From assembly GCA_027946555.1 (NCBI GenBank), contig JAPEVC010000191.1, positions 1-64,000 of the forward strand: a stretch of 64,000 bases of DNA, read 5' to 3'. The first letter of the stretch is position 1. Each line of letters opens with the position of its first letter. The translations under genes and the position numbers were made by a program. This DNA is from Gnomoniopsis sp. IMI 355080 (taxonomy: Eukaryota > Ascomycota > Sordariomycetes > Diaporthales > Gnomoniaceae). This document shows, piece by piece, positions 58,410 through 64,000 of the stretch. The notes beneath the pieces were generated by a model. It did no database searches. It saw only the letters and a list, made by a program, of their open reading frames with translations, and was not told where the DNA came from.

Positions 58410-61400
58410 TGTGAAGTAGTTCGCAGCGAGACGTTACGGAGGGTGTATCGGGAGCCCTGAGGGCGTTGTCGAGGTTGTGACCCGACTCGTGATCCAATCG
58501 AATTCCCTTCGTCGTGGTAAAAAGGGGGCGGTGACCTCTTCGTTCCTTATGTCGACATGGAAAAAAAGCAGAGTGGTTCAAGGTTGAGCGAGAGGATGGC
58601 TGTTTGGCAAATCGAATAGTCAATCAGATCCCGCCAAGGGGTGGCCCAAGTATCGCGGTGCCCGTGATCTGGTCGGTCGGTCGGTCGAATCGATCTCGGG
58701 AAAATGCCGATGTTTGGTCAGATGTAGATCGTGTGCTTCTGTCGAAAGCTGCTGACACTGGCTTAAGATGAGAAGGAGGAATTATCTGAATGTTTCGACA
58801 AGGCGTGGCGGCACAACGACGTCGAGACAGGCAGGCAGGCTAGCAAAAGAAGTCGGCGCTTTGCGATGAGTGTGTTGTTTGTTTGTCCCTTTCTGGCGAA
58901 GTGAAGTCAATTCAGCGACGTCCAGTCCAACGGGGCTCGATTGGTTCGAAATGACGGTCGCGGTATGATAATACCAAAGAGTTAAGTGGAGAAAACAGAT
59001 GGTTGAAGAGTAGAAGGAGAAGGAAGACAAGCCCCTGATACTGATGGATAGGCGAGCCCGTGTATTGGAAGGAAAGATGTCCCGACTGTAGTCGTAGGGA
59101 AACAGACAGGAAATGGGGCGGGCAGAGCAGGGCAGGGCGACGGTGTTGAGAAGAAAGATCACGAACACACACACAAGCGTACAGGCGTGGGTAAAGTGAG
59201 ACGGCTTGACGGAAAGGAAATGGGTTGCAGTCTAAGATTCGCAGTGGAGAATGGCCGAGTCGAAAGGAAGGGGGGAACAGGACCCGTTGGGCAGTCGCAA
59301 TCAAAGGGGCATTTACAAGTTGCACATCGATGTCGTTTTTTACGGGCTACCCAGGGCTACTTTCCGGGGGTCAAGGGCTGGAGCACCGATTCATTGGCTC
59401 GGCTCTACATGACCCACAGGCCTTCCGGGGTTCTCTGCAATAGCACCTATACTGAGTCTGCGCGCAAACCGTTAACACTTGATACCACGCCCATACCTCC
59501 TCCCTGGTCTGTGCAGGGGTTGCATTGACATGCAGGTACAAGGCTCACTGCAGTAGTGGCTTTTGGTTTGTGGAGAAAGTGCCGGGCGACTGTAGGAATG
59601 CAACCATCTGTGACTGCTCTTGCTCTGCCATCGCAACGCATGCTCTCGCTCATCAGCCACCACAAGAACAACCCCGCCATCCATCACTCAATCAACCCTT
59701 CTTCGGCGCGAACATCATCTGGTTGGTGCACAGCTCATCCAAGGCCAGGGCGGTTTCATGGCGACTGCATGACGTCGGCAGTGCAGTTCTGATGCATGAT
59801 TTGAGCAAGGTTTTTCTACGTCCGAAAGTAGTCAGGCCTCCCAAACGCCCTCGTGCTCCAAGTCCTCCCCTCCCTGACAACCATCGTTTGGCTAAATCTG
59901 GAAGTTTGGCCAGTTGCTCAGGCACCTGGAAACACATGCCAGCTAACAAGACCTAGATCCTCAGATTCCAACCCAGAGATCGTCAGTGATGAGCTCTTCA
60001 CGTTTCCACACAGAAATCGAAATTCCACAGCCATGTGCTAGCGACGGCTCTGCGGTGCCGAATATTACGAGGCCTCATTTTCAGCCTCGTCATCGTCCCA
60101 TCTTCTTTGCCGGCCAGACCGCCAGACCGTTGAACTTTGCTGTCCTTTGTTAATAAGATTCTCACGAGGTGCGGCCCGCTGGCCTCGACGGGAATGCTGA
60201 CAATAATTACTTTAGATGATCCCACTGACCACCCCGTGGCCCTCAACCACAGCCAAACAATCAATCCAGTCTAGGTGTCTCTGGCGCTGAGGCTTGCGAA
60301 TTGGGCCTTAAAAGACCTAGGGACTGCCTACTTCCTCACCCCAGCGGCTGCTGCAATTACCAATAGTATCGCCAGCGTTGCTCGTCAGTTGTAAGTTGTC
60401 AGGAATAGTAGCAAATCACACCCGGATGCTTCTTTGCGCTTGTCTGAAGCACTTCTTGTCTTGGGTACACAGGGTACTACACAACCCGGCGTCTTTAATT
60501 GTCACCAGCAGCACAGCCACGCTCCACCCATATTTTCTGGCCAATACGGGGTCCATATCGAATGGGCTTTCACGGTTCGCCCTGGCACCCGCATCTGAAC
60601 CCTTGAACAAGAGACGACGGGCTCAAAGGAAGATCCTGGAAGCCCTTGAACGCTCCCATGCTTCCCGCCCAGGCTCAAGTCTGATTTTCGTCCATTGTTG
60701 GCTTCTCTAGGCTCATTACGCGCTGTTGGCCTTGTCTATCCCGTGCAACAGAAAACCGCGAAGCATGTCGATCTTGGCTCGTCCCAAAGCCTAGACCGAC
60801 CGCATTTAGATCTGCAATCTGGGGTGTGGCCTGTGGCCTGTGGCCTACAATTGATCATCGTCATAAAGTTGCTTCTCTGTCGCGAAACACGATGCACGAG
60901 ATTTCAGCAGGTGCCGTTATTTACCTCTGCCGTCGGCCAGTCGGCAGAGGTAAATAACAGCCAGAGACCAAGGTCCAAGAAGTCACATGGGTTGCGAGAT
61001 GGTGTCCCTGGTCATCAGGTCATGGTGGGACCCCTCTCTCCATGGGTTGTGCTGTATTTCCCGAACCGAGTCGTGTCAACCACCATCCTGCGACGCAACG
61101 GAGGATTCAACCCGTTGCGAAACACAGCGAGCACGACAGCAAATCGCCTATCGATTGCAGCGCACTACCGCCTCCAACATACGCGCACTCGGAACGGGTG
61201 CTTCCAGCGCCCAGTTGTTTCGTGGCCGTTGCGGTTCTTTGTCTCCAGTGCACTTCATTTCTCTTCCCGGGATCCTTAGGGTTTCCCTAGACGATCCAAT
61301 CTAAAGAAATCTATTTTGAGGTTCAGAGTGCGGGACGGTGGATCACCCAGGGCTTTGCACCATCTCGGCGCTGTCAAATTGAGTGCCTCCGCGGAAGGAG

Positions 61401-62959
61401 CCACTCAATGTTTGCACCTCGTTACTAACGCGTTCATCACCAAAATTGCAGCGCGGTCAACCTCACACAGCCTCACAGCCTCGCTGACTCGCTAATTTGC
61501 AACCACTGCCATGCATCGTATCTCTGAACGAGTGTCTGCCCTTGTGAATGCTGGACCGTGGGTGATCCATAAAAACGTAACCTTGGCCACAGCTGTCTCG
61601 CTGCCTCTCACAGATACACAGGCTGCGTCAAACCCCTGAGCCAGGAGGTCGGAGATTTTGCAGCTCTCTCCTGCTGCTGCGGCCATCGTTTTCATTGCCT
61701 GTGGCAGTGGGGTCGATCGGAGTCGAGTGCCGGGCAAGGCTCGCGGGAAGGCTGCACGCACGCACGCGGCACGGCACAATTGCAGATACCCTTGCCCAGG
61801 TTGACAGATGTCGTCGGCGAGCACTACGCCCAAGGTAATCCACAGAGACCGGTGCTGCTGTCTGGGAAAGGTACATGTGCTTTTGAGGGTATCTAGTAAT
61901 GACGTCCTAATGGGACCATGCACGTCTGAGTCGGTCCCGTGTCTTTTCCACTCATATCACGCCTCTGTCACTGTCCCGAACAGCGCCCATGCTGTTATGA
62001 TAAATCACGATACGCCGAGCCCACAGACTCAAATGTATGCAGAGCTGGCCAAGAGTGGAAGGAAGGATTTGGAGGCGCAATGATTCTCTTTGTATACGAG
62101 TGTATGAATTGGACATCACAAGATCACCTAGCCTTATTAATTGCTCGGCACATGAGGCTGCGCGTGCTTAGCGCCTTGGTTTGCCCAGCAACATGAGCGT
62201 TGAGCATAGACCCTTGTTGCTACACGAACCGTCGATATGGTGTCGCTGCATGCTACACGACAAAACGTGCCAGAAGCAATGCCGCAGCAGCAATCAAAAC
62301 ACTGTCCAAACCTGTCGCTCCCTGTATTTCGTATCTGACGATAGCCTAATGACGCCACGACCACTGATACATAGACTGCTTTCATTTCCTTCCTCCCGCA
62401 CACGCCAAAGCCTCGGCCTTCTGCAGATTTGGCCGATGCGCCTTGCAGTTTACCGCGAGTCCTCTTGGTAGGCCTCATAAGATTCCAGCCTGGCTTGGGT
62501 CTGCGTGTAAGGGCTCGTGAAAGCAATACACTAGGTAATTGAGGACCAACGGTGACACCACACCTGCGCCAAGCGCCCTGGGACATTTATACTCGCTGCT
62601 TGTGGTGCACTGTGTGGGCGGGAGGCAATGGCATATCCATGACGCATCGCGTGAAGAAGATTGAGGGTTAGATACACTGTCCAGTCTTGCAACATGACAG
62701 ACAAGGACAGCAGGGCTTCTCAGGAAGGGCGTTCGGTTATATGAACTAGATGTGACCACAATCAGCTAACACAGAGTACCGTCATAGATGTGCTGTAGCC
62801 CATGCATGAGCAATCCAGAAGTACATCGTAGCATGCTTTGGCTTTGTACAGATGTATTTACACGAAGTACGGTGGTCCCCTTGGCTCATCAGTACCTACT
62901 GGCGTGAATATCGGCTCGTGCTATCTGTTCCTCCACTGCCACCCCCCCCTTGGGGGTTT
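58410..62959. other. long gene-poor stretch
   Basis: About 4.5 kb without a supportable gene. Contains a GGTC tandem run at about 58671-58685, a (TGTGGCC)3 run at about 60824-60846 and the perfect inverted repeat at 60916-60958. The part next to 58410 is probably the Flc promoter and 5' leader. Frames elsewhere are short and overlap on both strands. Confidence 0.45.
60916..60958. repeat. perfect inverted repeat (17-bp arms, 9-nt loop)
   Basis: Left arm GTTATTTACCTCTGCCG (60916-60932), loop TCGGCCAGT, right arm CGGCAGAGGTAAATAAC (60942-60958). The arms match at all 17 positions. No T run follows and no coding region is adjacent. Confidence 0.9.
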
Positions 62960-64000
62960 TCACAGCCATTCTGTGTGGTTCTCAACCCACGGATTATTAC
63001 TTCGACTGTAGTCTAGGCCATGAGCGTATCCATTCATCAATTCCTCCTCATCAACCCCACAATGCACTCTGCCATCACGGCCTTCAAACCAGCCCAGACC
63101 GTACGTCTTGCCCGTCTCTGTTAGAAAGCTGACCATCCTCGAATTGCTATACTTCTCTGTCCCCACGAAATCGTACAACATCTTGCTCTGATGGATGAAC
63201 GCCAGCACACTCGCAATGGTGTTCGGTTGTCGCGGCACAAACGGCGTGCGTCGCCGCACATACACCACACCCGCTACGCCTGCCATGTAGAGGAGAATGA
63301 CCATCGCGCTGGTCAGGCTGATCCAGAAGCTGTGAAATGTCTCCTCGCCAGCATTGATGTCGTCAGCGTCGCGTGAGGGGCCAAAGGCTTTTCCTTCGAC
63401 GGTAGTGAGCGACGAAACCAGCACGGTGAGGAGCTCGGTCATGACGGTCCCGACGCCGACCGCGCTGACGAGATAATGCCCGTTAAACATTGCTTGAATC
63501 GACACCCAGGCGAAGGGCAGTGCAGTATAGTCCAGCGTGAGTGTACGTGGCGGCGCATGGCGCTTGTATAAGATGTAAAAAGGCTCCATGAGGCGCGTAG
63601 TGGTATCGAGAGCGCCCCAGCCGAGTTTGATGCAGACGGCGAGCGCGGTGATGACCCAGGGAGCTTTCTCGGTAAGGTCTGGCGCTTGGAACAGTAGGAC
63701 GGGGAGGAGGATGGTGAAAAGGACCATGGCGGCGATGAAAGGCAGGGAGCCTTCTTTGCGGAACATGAAGGGTTGCGGGTTGAGGCTGAGGTGGTATTTG
63801 GCCGAGTCCTTGTGGTCGACGCCGTGGCCTTGGCCTGTGACTCTGGGCAAGTCCTCCTGGGTGGCTGGGTGGTTGCTGTCGTAGATTGGGGCGAGGGCCG
63901 AGTTCTGCAGGTGGTAGCGGCGATTCTTGAGTGTCCTGTGGATGTCTTCGTGTGTCGCAACGTCCATGTCCTTGAAGTCCATGATGATGTGACTGACATT
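62960..64000 (-). CDS. DUF3433 family membrane protein, C-terminal part (partial, runs off the right edge)
   Basis: C-terminal region of a fungal DUF3433 transmembrane protein; function unknown. The reading frame is open to the window edge, with no stop before 64000, so the gene begins to the right; family members are often above 1000 residues. Visible in order: a hydrophilic stretch with YHLQNSALAPIYDSN, then several hydrophobic helices (for example FIAAMVLFTILLPVLLFQAP and WVITALAVCIKLGWGA). The loop TTTRLMEPFYIL follows, then a long lumenal or extracellular segment, a final helix (TSAMVILLYMAGVAGVVYV) and the conserved tail: SVLAFIHQSKMLYDF, TYGLGWFEGRDGRVHCGVDEEEL and DYS...NPWVE. The tail is the most diagnostic block of the family. 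The stop is at 62960-62962. Confidence 0.85.
   Translation of the reverse strand, partial: NVSHIIMDFKDMDVATHEDIHRTLKNRRYHLQNSALAPIYDSNHPATQEDLPRVTGQGHGVDHKDSAKYHLSLNPQPFMFRKEGSLPFIAAMVLFTILLPVLLFQAPDLTEKAPWVITALAVCIKLGWGALDTTTRLMEPFYILYKRHAPPRTLTLDYTALPFAWVSIQAMFNGHYLVSAVGVGTVMTELLTVLVSSLTTVEGKAFGPSRDADDINAGEETFHSFWISLTSAMVILLYMAGVAGVVYVRRRTPFVPRQPNTIASVLAFIHQSKMLYDFVGTEKYSNSRMVSFLTETGKTYGLGWFEGRDGRVHCGVDEEELMNGYAHGLDYSRSNNPWVENHTEWL

Noticed and set aside
1..64000. CRISPR array, prophage or bacterial operon structure
   Set aside because: No regularly spaced repeats; genes are intron-containing and fungal in type.

Overview
This window is nuclear DNA from a filamentous ascomycete. The genes are broken by short spliceosomal introns of about 47-90 nt with GT..AG ends, and one of them carries a perfect TACTAAC branch point. 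The gene set is typical of Pezizomycotina: a WetA conidiation regulator, a Pom1-type DYRK kinase, a PalI/SUR7 membrane protein, a DUF3433 protein and a fungal rhodopsin-domain membrane protein. A Dothideomycete (Mycosphaerellales-like) source is my inference from the flavour of several orphan proteins, not something the sequence proves. I see no rRNA, tRNA, CRISPR array, intact transposon or biosynthetic gene cluster.

Layout. 1-11.1 kb is gene-poor; the only gene I can support is a small Cys-rich protein at 2055-2306 (-). 11.1-14 kb holds a secreted GH16 glucanase (-) and, head to head with it, a decayed MFS drug-efflux transporter (+). 15-19.5 kb is one large DYRK kinase (-). 23.2-30.4 kb is gene-dense: a dysferlin-domain peroxin (+), a C2H2 zinc-finger protein (-), an orphan protein (+) preceded by tandem repeats, an OTU deubiquitinase (-) and an Nth-like DNA glycosylase (+). 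31.2-42.4 kb holds a secreted alpha-galactosidase (-), a MOT1 molybdate transporter (-), an HSL-type hydrolase (-), the rhodopsin-domain protein (+), a PalI/SUR7 protein (-) and an orphan protein (-). 42.4-48.5 kb is again gene-poor. 48.6-53.7 kb holds an orphan protein (+) and wetA (+). 55.9-58.4 kb is a TRP-like Flc channel/flavin-carrier protein (-). 62.96 kb to the right edge is the C-terminal part of a DUF3433 membrane protein (-).

How the genes relate. They look like independent housekeeping, developmental and nutrient genes, not an operon-like system. Loose themes are polarity and development (DYRK, WetA), plant polysaccharide breakdown (GH16, GH27), and membrane or wall sensing (PalI/SUR7, Flc, rhodopsin-domain protein). 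I found no convincing new multi-gene system. The most useful observations are the MFS relic with its chain of in-frame stops, the small Cys/His protein in the gene-poor block, a 34-nt terminal exon that restores a plausible C-terminus on the Flc protein, an Nth-like glycosylase with an altered Cys cluster, and several strong palindromes and tandem repeats in non-coding DNA.

Exon boundaries were worked out by eye from reading-frame continuity and splice signals, so transcript data would settle them.
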